A stretch of DNA of 64,000 nucleotides. It comes from Marifrigoribacter sp047730175 (lineage in GTDB: Bacteria > Bacteroidota > Bacteroidia > Flavobacteriales > Flavobacteriaceae). Shown here piece by piece: positions 14,823 to 23,372 of the stretch. Under the pieces are notes generated by a model, which did not search any database, was not told the DNA's origin, and saw nothing but the letters and a program-made list of their open reading frames with translations. The stretch lies in NCBI RefSeq assembly GCF_047730175.1, contig NZ_CP159833.1, positions 2,294,001-2,358,000 of the forward strand, in the 5' to 3' direction. The position numbers were made by a program, and so were the translations under genes. Within the stretch, counting starts at the first letter, position 1. Each line of letters begins with the position of its first letter.

Positions 14823-17294
14823 TTAAAATTTCATAGTTGCTCTAACATTAAATACTCTTGGCGTTAAAAAATTTGGAATTGCATATTGCACTTTCGAACT
14901 TACATCTCTTACAAACGTATTCGTAATAGAGTTCTGTACATCAAATATATTATAGATTTCAGCACCTAAAGTAAGTTCTTTAAATATACTTAGCCATCCA
15001 CTAGATCTTAGTTTATCCTCATTGATAATTACATAATTTACACCAATATCAACTCTTTTGTAATCTGGTAGTCTTGTTTGAAAATCGTACGGGTCTGCAT
15101 AACTTGGAGAACCACCTGGAAGTCCAGTATTATAGGTTAAGTTTAAGTATAATTTTAAATCTGGGATTACTTTTACATAATCTTGAAACAATACACTAAA
15201 CTTTAAACGTTGATCAGTAGGTCTAAAAATATAGCCTCTGTCTTCAATATTCTCTTCAGTTTTTAAATATCCAACACTTACCCAGCTTTCAGTACCTGGT
15301 ACAAACTCTCCTGCTAAACGAAAATCTGCTCCATAAGCATATGCTTCAGCATTATTTTTTGCTCTATATCGTATCCGAACGTTTTCTAATGTATAAGGAT
15401 TAACATCGGTAAGTTTTTTATAATATAGCTCAGAGTTTAAAGTAAAAGGTCTTCCCCAAAGGTTAAAGCTATAATCATTACCTAATACAATATGAATAGA
15501 TTGTTGAGCTTTTACATCTGGAATAACCGTTCCTGTAGAATCTCTTAACTCTCTATAGAAAGGAGGTTGATGGTATAATCCACCTGATAAACGGAACAAC
15601 ATGTCCATTTCCCATTCTGGTTTTAAAGTTACTTGAGCTCTTGGACTAAAAACAATTTCAGTATTACTTTTAATTCCTGTTCCATTTACGGTCCAGCTAT
15701 GGGCTCTTACTCCTGCATTTAGCCATAACTCACTATTGCCTAAAGTTGTTCTTCTACTCCATTGAGCAAATCCAGAAAGACGGTCTATTTGAACATCATT
15801 GATAGCTCGTATGTCTGTAAAAGGTACTATAGGCGAATCATAAGGATTGTAAGGCTGATCATTTATAAAATCTTCAAGTGGGGGTCTAATCGAAAATCCT
15901 GCTGAATCAATTATTTCATATTCTTGAACACGATCACGAATGTCTTCATGTGTATATTTTACACCGTACTCATATCGATCTTCATCTAAAGAAATAATTC
16001 CTTTGTGTTCTAAATTAATTATAAGTGCATCTAAATCGTTTCTAGCATGTGTTAGTTGGGAACCAATTCCTTCACTAAATTCAACTTCACCTAAATTTTC
16101 ATCACCAATATTAGAATTTACTTCACCAATTCTATATTCAGCAAGAATGTCAAAGTATTCTTGTTCTTTCGTATGGTATATAGACCCTATTAATTTAGCA
16201 GTATAGTTATCTGAAACTACATAGGTTCCTTTTAAAGCTCCAAAATAGGTATCGTATCGATCTTCTTCTTGACCGTCATAAAAAACTAATAAAGCTACAG
16301 GGTCTGCTAAGGTACCAAAGTTGGTTTGGCGTGTTAAAGGTTCATAGCTGTATTTATTAATTGCTAAGTTTCCTAAAAACCCTAATTCAAATTTGTCATT
16401 AAACTTATAAGTTAAATACGTTTGAACATCAGCGAATGTTGGTTTAAAATTCGTTTCTGTTTGTTTTGAATTTACAAAAAGACTATTATCTCTGTACCTA
16501 AGGCCTATAATACCCGTTAATTTACCATTTTTAGATTTACTCCCTACGGAAACATTTGCACCTAATAAACTTAAATCTGCAGAAGCTTCAAAACTTGTAG
16601 GTCTTCTGTATTTAATGTCTAAGACCGATGAAAGCTTATCTCCATATTTTGCTTGAAACCCACCTGCTGAAAAATCTACACTTCTTGTTAAATCACTATT
16701 TACAAAACTTAAACCTTCTTGTTGTCCACTTCTTACTAAGAAAGGGCGATAGACTTCTATTTCATTAACATACACCAAATTTTCATCGTAATTTCCTCCA
16801 CGTACCGCATACTGTGTACTCAATTCATTATTACCACTAACTCCTGGTAATGATTTCAGTAAGGTTTCAACCCCAGCATTAGCACCGGGTATTTTACGAA
16901 TGGCTTCAGGACTTATGGTAGTAATTCCTTCCACTCGTTTTCTTTTTTTACGTGACATTAATTCAACCACCCCAATTTGTTCTATGTCAGTTTTCATGAC
17001 AGGATTTAGCTCAAATTCTGAATTAGGTCTAATTTCTTTTACTGTTAATTGAATATTTTTATTACTAATATGTGAAAATGTAATAACGACCTCTTGATTG
17101 GCAGGAATTTTTAATAAATAAAACCCGTTTAAATCTGTTATGGCACCATTTTCTCCTCCATAAGTAACGTTTACGTTCGAAATGGGTTGATCATTCTCGT
17201 CCAATACAAGCCCTTTAATCGTTGCGTTTTGCGCAAAAACTGTTGTTGTTGAAATGAACAGTAGAAATAGGAAAGTTAAAATTGAAGTTTTCAA
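14823..17294 (-). CDS. TonB-dependent receptor with carboxypeptidase-regulatory-like domain
   Basis: An outer-membrane protein of about 823 residues. The preferred start is TTG at 17292-17294, giving the signal peptide MKTSILTFLFLLFISTTTVF and avoiding a 35-bp overlap with the upstream gene; an ATG at 17340-17342 is the alternative. After the signal comes a CarboxypepD_reg-like domain ('ATIKGLVLDENDQPISNVNV'). Next is a plug ('IPGANAGVETLLKSLPGVSG', 'YAVRGGNYDENLVYVNEIEV'), then a 22-strand barrel ending 'TPRVFNVRATMKF' with the terminal Phe expected for BAM insertion. No SusD partner is adjacent, so it does not look like a polysaccharide locus. The ligand is unknown. It sits directly after the M23 peptidase and is probably co-transcribed with it. 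Confidence 0.92.
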   Translation of the reverse strand: MKTSILTFLFLLFISTTTVFAQNATIKGLVLDENDQPISNVNVTYGGENGAITDLNGFYLLKIPANQEVVITFSHISNKNIQLTVKEIRPNSEFELNPVMKTDIEQIGVVELMSRKKRKRVEGITTISPEAIRKIPGANAGVETLLKSLPGVSGNNELSTQYAVRGGNYDENLVYVNEIEVYRPFLVRSGQQEGLSFVNSDLTRSVDFSAGGFQAKYGDKLSSVLDIKYRRPTSFEASADLSLLGANVSVGSKSKNGKLTGIIGLRYRDNSLFVNSKQTETNFKPTFADVQTYLTYKFNDKFELGFLGNLAINKYSYEPLTRQTNFGTLADPVALLVFYDGQEEDRYDTYFGALKGTYVVSDNYTAKLIGSIYHTKEQEYFDILAEYRIGEVNSNIGDENLGEVEFSEGIGSQLTHARNDLDALIINLEHKGIISLDEDRYEYGVKYTHEDIRDRVQEYEIIDSAGFSIRPPLEDFINDQPYNPYDSPIVPFTDIRAINDVQIDRLSGFAQWSRRTTLGNSELWLNAGVRAHSWTVNGTGIKSNTEIVFSPRAQVTLKPEWEMDMLFRLSGGLYHQPPFYRELRDSTGTVIPDVKAQQSIHIVLGNDYSFNLWGRPFTLNSELYYKKLTDVNPYTLENVRIRYRAKNNAEAYAYGADFRLAGEFVPGTESWVSVGYLKTEENIEDRGYIFRPTDQRLKFSVLFQDYVKVIPDLKLYLNLTYNTGLPGGSPSYADPYDFQTRLPDYKRVDIGVNYVIINEDKLRSSGWLSIFKELTLGAEIYNIFDVQNSITNTFVRDVSSKVQYAIPNFLTPRVFNVRATMKF

Positions 17295-17307
17295 ATCTAT
17301 TATGTGT

Positions 17308-18993
17308 TTATTTTCTGAAAAATGTTGCTTCAAATGTAGCATTATTTCCTACATTATCTATAACAATTACTTTCAAATTGTTTTCTGATTCTGAAATGAT
17401 ATCATCGTCAAAATTATAAGTTAAAACGCCTTTTTTATAATTATATTCCATTAAAATGAATTTTCCATTAATGGTAGCTTTATAATAACTAATGCCACTA
17501 AAGTCATCATCAATTTTAATTTTCAGGGTTTTGTTTTTACTAATCCACTTTTTATTTTCAAAACTTACTGCTTTAATAGTAGGCTCAGTAGTATCTGTAG
17601 CTAAAATATAAGACCCCAAAATTTTTGTTCTTGCAGATAGTTTAAATTCTTTAATACTAGTTCTATTATAATAAGGATCTCCCTTATAATTTAATCTCCC
17701 AATATATAAACTACTTAAATCTTTTTTATCATAATTTGAGGCATCTACGGTTATAGTAATGTTTTTATGTAATGGAATTTCATCTTTATGTAATTTTAAA
17801 GTATCTCCTTTTGCTTCAATTTGAAGATAGGTGTCTTCATAAAAACTATTTGCTGGAATGTAAATACTAAATTTACCTTTAGTAATCGAAGTAGCTTGAT
17901 TCGCATAAATAAAATCATTAGTAGTATTGTCTTTCTTCGGAATGCTTGTTTTTTCAGATTTCCCTTCTATAGGTATGGAAATAGTTATTTTATTATTTTT
18001 AAAGTCTCTAACTTCTATAGTATACACAGATTTAAACCCTTCTTCAATTGAAATAACACCATTTTCAGCATCATTTTTAATAAGGCTCAAGGGATTATTA
18101 CTTTCTCTGAAAAGTTTTTGAACTCGATTCCTATTCTTTTTAAAGTATTGATAATCTATATATCGATTTAAATACCTGGTTTCAGCAAATGAAAATTTTT
18201 CAAAAAGAACATTAAATTTTTCCTCACCATTAAATGTTGAGGTAATTTGATATACCCCATTTTTATTTGAAGCACCATTTTGCTGATCGATGGTTGAAAT
18301 ACCGAAGCCAATTTCACCTATCGCGGTACATTTTTCAACTTTATATGAACCATCTTTTTGAGAAATTAATCTTAATTTAATTGGGTTTCTTGACTTGTTA
18401 ACTTGAGCACTATCACTTAGAGGATAAGCAAAAATACTACTAACAATAGGTTTTTTTGTGTCTGGAATTTCAATTCCAAAAAGCAAAGGATTCATAGGGC
18501 GAGAATTCGCATCTCTAATTTCAAAATGTAAATGAGGACCTCCGCTGCTTCCGCTATTGCCTGTATAACCAATTAAGTCTCCTTTTTTCACTGCCAACAA
18601 AGTATCTTCAGGAAAAAGTTCTATGGTGTATTTTTCTATTTTATACTGTTCCTTTTTTACATATTCTTGAATTTTTCCTGCATATTTTTTAAGGTGTGCA
18701 TAGACGGTAGAATACCCATTAGGATGTTGCACATAAAGTGCTTTTCCATATCCATAATGAGCAACTTTTATACGTTTTATATGCCCACCTGCAGGTGCAT
18801 ATATAGGAATTCCTTCCCGTTGTTGTGTTTTTATGTCGAGACCACTATGAAAATGATTGCTTCTCAATTCACCGAAACTTCCTGAAAGTATGAGCGGAAT
18901 TTCAATAGGGTTATTAAAATAATCAGTTGGGATTTTGTTCTGACAGCAGACTGATTCAGAAAGAAAAAGTAATAAAAAAAATAATTTTCTCAT
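17308..18993 (-). CDS. M23 family (LytM-like) metallopeptidase, exported
   Basis: A 561-residue protein with signal peptide MRKLFFLLLFLSESVCCQ. The N-terminal half is an M23 peptidase domain with the zinc ligands visible as 'NHFHSGLDIK' (His and Asp, about residues 46-55) and 'GGPHLHFEIRD' (His-x-His, about 150-160). 'GYTGNSGSSG' is also typical. Such enzymes cut peptidoglycan cross-bridges or serve as envelope assembly factors. The C-terminal ~370 residues are beta-rich Ig-like sequence without a family name I can assign. A TAnnTTTG box (minus strand, 18998-19005) lies right at the start codon, suggesting a very short or absent leader. The TonB receptor follows 13 bp after the stop. Confidence 0.9.
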   Translation of the reverse strand: MRKLFFLLLFLSESVCCQNKIPTDYFNNPIEIPLILSGSFGELRSNHFHSGLDIKTQQREGIPIYAPAGGHIKRIKVAHYGYGKALYVQHPNGYSTVYAHLKKYAGKIQEYVKKEQYKIEKYTIELFPEDTLLAVKKGDLIGYTGNSGSSGGPHLHFEIRDANSRPMNPLLFGIEIPDTKKPIVSSIFAYPLSDSAQVNKSRNPIKLRLISQKDGSYKVEKCTAIGEIGFGISTIDQQNGASNKNGVYQITSTFNGEEKFNVLFEKFSFAETRYLNRYIDYQYFKKNRNRVQKLFRESNNPLSLIKNDAENGVISIEEGFKSVYTIEVRDFKNNKITISIPIEGKSEKTSIPKKDNTTNDFIYANQATSITKGKFSIYIPANSFYEDTYLQIEAKGDTLKLHKDEIPLHKNITITVDASNYDKKDLSSLYIGRLNYKGDPYYNRTSIKEFKLSARTKILGSYILATDTTEPTIKAVSFENKKWISKNKTLKIKIDDDFSGISYYKATINGKFILMEYNYKKGVLTYNFDDDIISESENNLKVIVIDNVGNNATFEATFFRK

Positions 18994-19084
18994 TATACAA
19001 ATTTAAGAATTCGTTCAATAATAAGAGGAGTTATATGGAAATTAAAACAGATTGTTTTTCAATATTACAAAAAATTAAAGAAAA

Positions 19085-19116
19085 CTTTGTGTTTTCTGCT
19101 TTCGATTGTTAACTTT
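19085..19116 (+). promoter_or_regulatory. Canonical Bacteroidota promoter before zapB-zapA
   Basis: TTTG (19085-19088), 20-bp spacer and TAACTTTG (19109-19116) match the -33/-7 consensus TTTG-N20-TAnnTTTG. Transcription would start near 19123, about 20 nt before the ATG at 19144. Confidence 0.7.
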
Positions 19117-19143
19117 GTTTACGAAGTATTGAAATAAAATTTA

Positions 19144-19434
19144 ATGAGTGACTTATCAAAAGTTGTTGATTCTCTTGAGGATAGAGTAAGTAAGTTAATT
19201 CAGAATTATGATAATCTGAAGCTGACGAAACTTAAATTAGAGGAAGAAGTTGCAGTTTTGAAGTCTCAACAGCAACAAATCAATAAAGAGGTTGATGATT
19301 GGCGAGATAAATGTAGTTCACTTAAATTAGCTAATTCAATGCTTGGCAGCGACCAACATAAAAGAGAAACAAAACTCAAAATAAATGCTCTTGTTCGGGA
19401 AATAGATAAGTGTATAACGCATCTAACCGAATAA
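19144..19434 (+). CDS. ZapB-like coiled-coil protein
   Basis: A 96-residue protein that is almost entirely coiled coil ('LEDRVSKLIQNYDNLKLTKL', 'LEEEVAVLKSQQQQINKEV'). It has no signal or membrane segment. Its position 9 bp before zapA and its heptad pattern suggest a FtsZ-ring-associated factor like ZapB. The coiled coil itself is directly visible; the division role is inferred from the neighbour. Bacteroidota genomes often carry such a gene directly upstream of zapA. An alternative would be a generic coiled-coil scaffold. Confidence 0.75.
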   Translation: MSDLSKVVDSLEDRVSKLIQNYDNLKLTKLKLEEEVAVLKSQQQQINKEVDDWRDKCSSLKLANSMLGSDQHKRETKLKINALVREIDKCITHLTE

Positions 19435-19443
19435 AATAAAAAT

Positions 19444-19734
19444 ATGTCGAACCAATTAAAAATTAAGATATCGATAGCAGACAGGGTTTATCCATTAACT
19501 ATAAACCCAAACCAAGAAGAAGGACTTCGAAAGGCTGCTAAAAAGATTGAAGTAATGATTAAGAAGTACGAAAAAAGTTATGCCGTACGAGATAAACAAG
19601 ATGTTTTAGCAATGTCTGCTTTACAATTTGCAACTCAGGTAGAACAAAAACAAATAGATACAATAGAAGTAAGTCATCATATTGAAGAGAAGTTAGAAGC
19701 TTTAAACAATAAGTTGCAAGAGCATGTATCGTAA
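19444..19734 (+). CDS. zapA: Cell division protein ZapA
   Basis: A 96-residue cytosolic protein that cross-links FtsZ filaments at the division site. The N-terminal 'KIKISIADRVYPLTINPNQE' (residues 5-24) forms the beta-hairpin head. 'LRKAAKKIEVMIKKYEKSY' and 'DVLAMSALQFATQVE' are the conserved first helices. The C-terminal helix forms the tetrameric coiled coil. It follows the ZapB-like gene with 9 bp spacing and precedes 6S RNA, the same zapA-ssrS order known from many bacteria. It is probably transcribed from the promoter at 19085. Confidence 0.93.
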   Translation: MSNQLKIKISIADRVYPLTINPNQEEGLRKAAKKIEVMIKKYEKSYAVRDKQDVLAMSALQFATQVEQKQIDTIEVSHHIEEKLEALNNKLQEHVS

Positions 19735-19763
19735 CGTTCTTTAAATTAAAATATTAGGTTACT

Positions 19764-19930
19764 GCCTACATTAATACTATTTTTTGGTAAACTCAACACG
19801 AAATCTTTAGAAAGGGTGAGTTGAAGTTGTAAAAGCGAGCCGTCTTTGAACGGATACTTGATCAGCTTGTTAGCCCTAAACTTGTTCTAAGGAGTTTATT
19901 CAAAGCCCGATATTGATGTAGGCTTTTTTT
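19764..19930 (+). ncRNA. ssrS: 6S RNA (SsrS)
   Basis: Between zapA and rny lies an RNA-like stretch of about 165 nt closed by a 13-bp stem: GCCTACATTAATA (19764-19776) pairs with TATTGATGTAGGC (19911-19923) with one G-U pair. A T run (19924-19930) follows as terminator. Internal hairpins are visible (AACTCA with TGAGTT; CCGT with ACGG). A long rod with a closing stem and terminal T run, directly downstream of zapA, is the typical 6S RNA situation. 6S RNA mimics an open promoter and binds housekeeping RNA polymerase in stationary phase. The call rests on position and architecture. Confidence 0.75.
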
Positions 19931-19948
19931 ATATATAAAAACTGGATA

Positions 19949-21514
19949 ATGGACAACATGTTAATAACAATAATAGTAGGAATTATAGCACTTGTAGTAG
20001 GTTTTTTACTTGCAAAATTGCTCGAAAAAAGTAATGCTTCTCAACTTATAAAATCAGCTAAAAAGAGAGCAGCAACTATAACAAAGGATGCGGTAAAAGA
20101 TGCAGAATCAATTAAAAAAGATAAAATTCTTCAAGCAAAAGAAAAATTTATTGAACTTAAATCTGAGCACGAAAAAGTTATCTTAAATAGAGATAAAAAA
20201 ATATCCGATGCTGAAAAACGTACGCGAGATAAAGAGTCTCAAGTTTCTAATGAATTAGCTAAAAATAAAAAGCTAAACGATGAAGTTGAAAAGAAAACAA
20301 AAGACTATGATGAACGTCTATTATTTTTTCAAAAGAAACAAAAGGAAGTTGATAAAATGCATAAAAGACAAGTAGAACAGTTAGAAGTTATTTCTAGTCT
20401 TTCTGCTGAAGATGCAAAAGAACAACTACTTGAAAGTATTAAAGATGAAACGAAGACCAATGCAATGGCATTCATCCAAAATTCAATGGAAGAAGCTAAA
20501 TTAACAGCACAACAGGAAGCTAGAAAGATTGTAATTAATACCATTCAAAGGATAGGTACTGAAGAATCAATTGATAATTGTGTGTCTGTTTTTAATCTTG
20601 AAAGTGACGATGTAAAAGGTAGAATTATCGGTCGAGAAGGAAGAAATATTAGAGCCATTGAAGCTGCTACTGGAGTTGAAATTATTGTTGACGATACTCC
20701 TGATGCAATTATATTATCTTGTTTCGATTCTGTGCGTAGAGAAGTTGCTCGATTATCACTGCATAAATTAGTAACTGATGGTCGTATTCATCCTGCAAGA
20801 ATAGAAGAAGTTGTTAAAAAAACGTCCAAACAAATTGAAGAAGAAATTATTGATGTAGGGAAACGTACTGTTATAGATTTAGGAATTCATGGATTACATC
20901 CAGAATTAATTAAAGCTGTAGGTCGTATGAAATTTCGTTCTTCTTATGGACAAAATTTATTGCAACACTCAAGAGAAGTTTCAAAACTTTGTGGAGTGAT
21001 GGCTGCCGAATTGGGACTTAATACGAAGCTGGCTAAACGTGCAGGATTATTACATGATATAGGAAAAGTACCAGACACAGAAACTGAATTACCACATGCT
21101 TTATTAGGAATGCAATGGGCAGAAAAATATGGTGAAAAATCAGAGGTGTGTAATGCAATTGGAGCGCATCACGATGAAATTGAAATGACAAGTCTGTTGT
21201 CACCAATTGTCCAAGTTTGTGATGCGATAAGCGGAGCAAGACCTGGAGCAAGAAGACAAGTATTAGATTCATATATTCAACGTTTAAAAGACCTTGAGGA
21301 TGTTGCTTTCGGATTTAGTGGAGTAACGAAGGCTTATGCTATTCAGGCAGGTAGAGAGCTTCGTGTGATGGTGGAAAGCGAAAAAGTTAGTGATGATAAA
21401 GCAGCTGAATTATCATTTAGTATTTCACAAAAAATTCAAACTGAAATGACCTATCCCGGTCAAGTAAAAGTTACAGTGATTAGAGAAACGAGAGCGGTAA
21501 ATATAGCTAGATAG
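19949..21514 (+). CDS. rny: Ribonuclease Y
   Basis: A 521-residue membrane-anchored endoribonuclease that starts mRNA decay. A single N-terminal helix (residues 4-24, 'MLITIIVGIIALVVGFLLA') is followed by a long charged coiled coil (about 30-200). Then comes a KH domain ('GRIIGREGRNIRAIEAATGV', Gly-rich loop) and an HD phosphohydrolase domain ('LLQHSREVSKL', 'RAGLLHDIGKVPD', 'AIGAHHDE'), with metal-binding His and Asp present. Length matches the family. It follows 6S RNA by 18 bp and could be read through from zapA. Its last codons merge into a short tandem repeat region. Confidence 0.97.
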   Translation: MDNMLITIIVGIIALVVGFLLAKLLEKSNASQLIKSAKKRAATITKDAVKDAESIKKDKILQAKEKFIELKSEHEKVILNRDKKISDAEKRTRDKESQVSNELAKNKKLNDEVEKKTKDYDERLLFFQKKQKEVDKMHKRQVEQLEVISSLSAEDAKEQLLESIKDETKTNAMAFIQNSMEEAKLTAQQEARKIVINTIQRIGTEESIDNCVSVFNLESDDVKGRIIGREGRNIRAIEAATGVEIIVDDTPDAIILSCFDSVRREVARLSLHKLVTDGRIHPARIEEVVKKTSKQIEEEIIDVGKRTVIDLGIHGLHPELIKAVGRMKFRSSYGQNLLQHSREVSKLCGVMAAELGLNTKLAKRAGLLHDIGKVPDTETELPHALLGMQWAEKYGEKSEVCNAIGAHHDEIEMTSLLSPIVQVCDAISGARPGARRQVLDSYIQRLKDLEDVAFGFSGVTKAYAIQAGRELRVMVESEKVSDDKAAELSFSISQKIQTEMTYPGQVKVTVIRETRAVNIAR

Positions 21515-21668
21515 ATTGCTAGACAGCTAGGTGGTTAGACAGCTAGATAATTAGACAAATAGACGGTTAGACAATTAGAAGGTATTATATTGAACTGTTG
21601 AACCGTTGAATTGTTTTTTGATACCAGATACCAGATACTAGATACCAGCTACCAGCTATCAGATACCA
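21504..21668. repeat. Composite of three short tandem-repeat tracts between rny and xerD
   Basis: Tract 1 (about 21504-21580) is built of degenerate TAGACA-NN-TAGA units and includes the rny stop. Tract 2 (21590-21613) is TTGAACTG/TTGAACCG/TTGAATTG, an octamer repeat. Tract 3 (21620-21668) is exactly seven heptamers, GATACCA with variants GATACTA, GCTACCA and GCTATCA. No terminator is visible between the converging rny and xerD genes, so this region is the only thing separating them. Confidence 0.85.
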
Positions 21669-21671
21669 GAA

Positions 21672-22574
21672 CTAAGTAGATTTTCTCGGATGAAATTGAT
21701 TCATTATTTCAGTTAAATGAGTAGTATCAATGTGTGTGTATATTTCAGTAGTTGTAATGCTTTCATGACCTAACATTTGCTGAATTGCTCTTAAATCAGC
21801 TCCATTTTCTAATAAATGTGTGGCAAAAGAATGTCTAAAAGTATGCGGGCTAATGTTCTTTTTAATACCATTCTTTTGTACTAACTCTTTTACAATATGA
21901 AAAATCATAGCTCTAGTAAGCCCTTTTCCTCTTCTATTTAAGAAAAGTGTATCCTTTGCTAAAGGTTGAATTACTTGATGATTCCTTAGTTCATTTTTAT
22001 AAATAGTAATATATTTTATAGTCAAATCACCGATAGGAATAAATCGTTGTTTATTCCCTTTACCTGTAACCTTTATAAAACCTTCATCGAAAAATAAATC
22101 GGATATTTTTAAATGTATTAATTCTGAAACTCTCAACCCACAACCATATAAAGTTTCTATAATAGCTCTATTACGTTCACCCTGTGGAGTACTTAAATCT
22201 ATAGAAGCGCTAATGGCGTCAATTTCTTCTAACGATAAAACATCGGGTAATTTTCTACCTAACTTAGGGCTTTCAATGAGTTCCATGGGATTGGTTACTC
22301 TATATTCTTCAAAAACTAGGTAATTGAAAAAGCCTTTTAAACCAGAAATTATTCTGCTTTGAGATCGTGGATTAACTTCCTTAGCTATGGAATAGACAAA
22401 TTCCTTAAGCGTTGTTTCTGAAATTATTATAGCAGATTCATTGATGCCATTTTTTTCAAGCCATTTCTGAAGTTTTTTAATATCGAACGTATAATTTGAA
22501 ATAGAATTTTTAGACAGACCTCTTTCTATTCTAAGGTAGTTTTGATAGAAGGTAATCGCTTGTTGCCATTTCAT
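21672..22574 (-). CDS. xerD: Site-specific tyrosine recombinase XerD
   Basis: A 300-residue recombinase that, with XerC, resolves chromosome dimers at dif. The N-terminal SAM-like DNA-binding domain starts 'ITFYQNYLRIERGLSKNSIS'. The catalytic domain shows 'LYGCGLRVSELIHLK' (Arg I), 'KVTGKGNKQRFIP' (Lys), 'SPHTFRHSFATHLLENGADL' (His-x-x-Arg), 'QQMLGHESITTTEIYTH' (His and Tyr nucleophile). All catalytic residues are present. Length and motif spacing fit XerD, and there are no phage or island genes around it, so this is the housekeeping enzyme. A gap of about 110 bp separates it from a divergent porin-like gene. Confidence 0.95.
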   Translation of the reverse strand: MKWQQAITFYQNYLRIERGLSKNSISNYTFDIKKLQKWLEKNGINESAIIISETTLKEFVYSIAKEVNPRSQSRIISGLKGFFNYLVFEEYRVTNPMELIESPKLGRKLPDVLSLEEIDAISASIDLSTPQGERNRAIIETLYGCGLRVSELIHLKISDLFFDEGFIKVTGKGNKQRFIPIGDLTIKYITIYKNELRNHQVIQPLAKDTLFLNRRGKGLTRAMIFHIVKELVQKNGIKKNISPHTFRHSFATHLLENGADLRAIQQMLGHESITTTEIYTHIDTTHLTEIMNQFHPRKST

Positions 22575-22648
22575 TCAGCTATATTACTTTTTTTAGGTAT
22601 AAAATAAAAGCTTAATATAAAATAAAAGGTCAATTCTTGTAATTAGTT

Positions 22649-22656
22649 TATATTTG
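22649..22656 (+). promoter_or_regulatory. Bacteroidota -7 promoter box before a beta-barrel protein
   Basis: TATATTTG fits TAnnTTTG exactly, 30 bp before the ATG at 22686. The -33 element is not clear. Confidence 0.5.
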
Positions 22657-22685
22657 CAGCAACAAAAAACAATAAAATTTATAAA

Positions 22686-23201
22686 ATGAAAAAATTAGTT
22701 TTAATAGTATTTACACTTCTTCTTACCTCTTCAGCATTTGCTCAAGGTGTAGATTTTGGTATAAAAGGGGGAGCGAATTTTGCAACATTAACAGATGTTT
22801 CTGGTCTTGATAATAAAACAGGATTTGTGATAGGTGTGTTTGGAGGTTTAAAATTTAATGATAAAGTAGGAATTCAAGCTGATATATTATATTCTCAACA
22901 AGGAGCTAAATTTTCACTAGGTGATATTGATTTAGATTATGTTAATGTGCCAGTTGTAATTAGATATTTTATAGTACAAGGATTAAATGTTCAAGCAGGT
23001 CCTCAATTTGGATTTATCATAGAAGATAATGATGCAGATGTTGAATCATTTGATTTAGCTGGAGTATTAGGTGTTGGTTATGATTTACCAATGGGTTTAA
23101 GATTAGCAGCACGTTATAATTTTGGACTTACAGATGTTGCAAAAGATAGTGGAAGTAAAAATGCTGTTTTTAACCTTTCTGTAGGGTATTCTTTCCTGTA
23201 A
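22686..23201 (+). CDS. Outer-membrane beta-barrel protein (porin-family, PF13568-like)
   Basis: A 171-residue protein with signal peptide MKKLVLIVFTLLLTSSAFAQ. The mature part begins 'GVDFGIKGGANFATLTDVSG' and continues with alternating hydrophobic strands ('GFVIGVFGGLKFNDKVGIQA', 'YVNVPVVIRYF', 'GLRLAARYNFGLTDV'), ending in 'VGYSFL'. This is the pattern of the small eight-stranded barrels annotated as porin family or OMP_b-brl_2 in Bacteroidota. The function of this group is mostly unknown. Single gene with a promoter box and a strong terminator. A second barrel gene follows, but the two are not closely similar. Confidence 0.88.
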   Translation: MKKLVLIVFTLLLTSSAFAQGVDFGIKGGANFATLTDVSGLDNKTGFVIGVFGGLKFNDKVGIQADILYSQQGAKFSLGDIDLDYVNVPVVIRYFIVQGLNVQAGPQFGFIIEDNDADVESFDLAGVLGVGYDLPMGLRLAARYNFGLTDVAKDSGSKNAVFNLSVGYSFL

Positions 23202-23221
23202 ATTGTTGATATGTATATATA

Positions 23222-23256
23222 AGCCCCCATTTACTTACTGTAAATGGGGGCTCTTT
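23222..23256 (+). terminator. Rho-independent terminator
   Basis: A perfect 13-bp GC-rich stem (AGCCCCCATTTAC 23222-23234, loop TTACT, GTAAATGGGGGCT 23240-23252) followed by a short T run. Ends the beta-barrel transcript. Confidence 0.9.
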
Positions 23257-23336
23257 TATTTTCGGACTTTCAAGTTATTAACAATTAATTGTTAATATAA
23301 GGTAGTTGCCTTACTAAAAACTCTAAAAAAAAGTTT

Positions 23337-23344
23337 TAAATTTG
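23337..23344 (+). promoter_or_regulatory. Bacteroidota -7 promoter box
   Basis: TAAATTTG matches TAnnTTTG, 28 bp before the ATG at 23373. No -33 box at the expected spacing. Confidence 0.45.
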
Positions 23345-23372
23345 AGACTATTATTAATAAAACAATTTAATT

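Noticed and set aside
14823..17294. Polysaccharide utilisation locus (SusC/D)
   Set aside because: The TonB receptor has no SusD-like partner or glycosidases next to it, and its N-terminal domain is common to many receptor types.
21620..21668. Heptamer array as a CRISPR
   Set aside because: Units are 7 bp without unique spacers and no cas genes are present; it is a simple tandem repeat.
21672..22574. XerD-like recombinase as an island or phage integrase
   Set aside because: No tRNA attachment site, phage or transfer genes nearby; length and neighbours fit the housekeeping recombinase.
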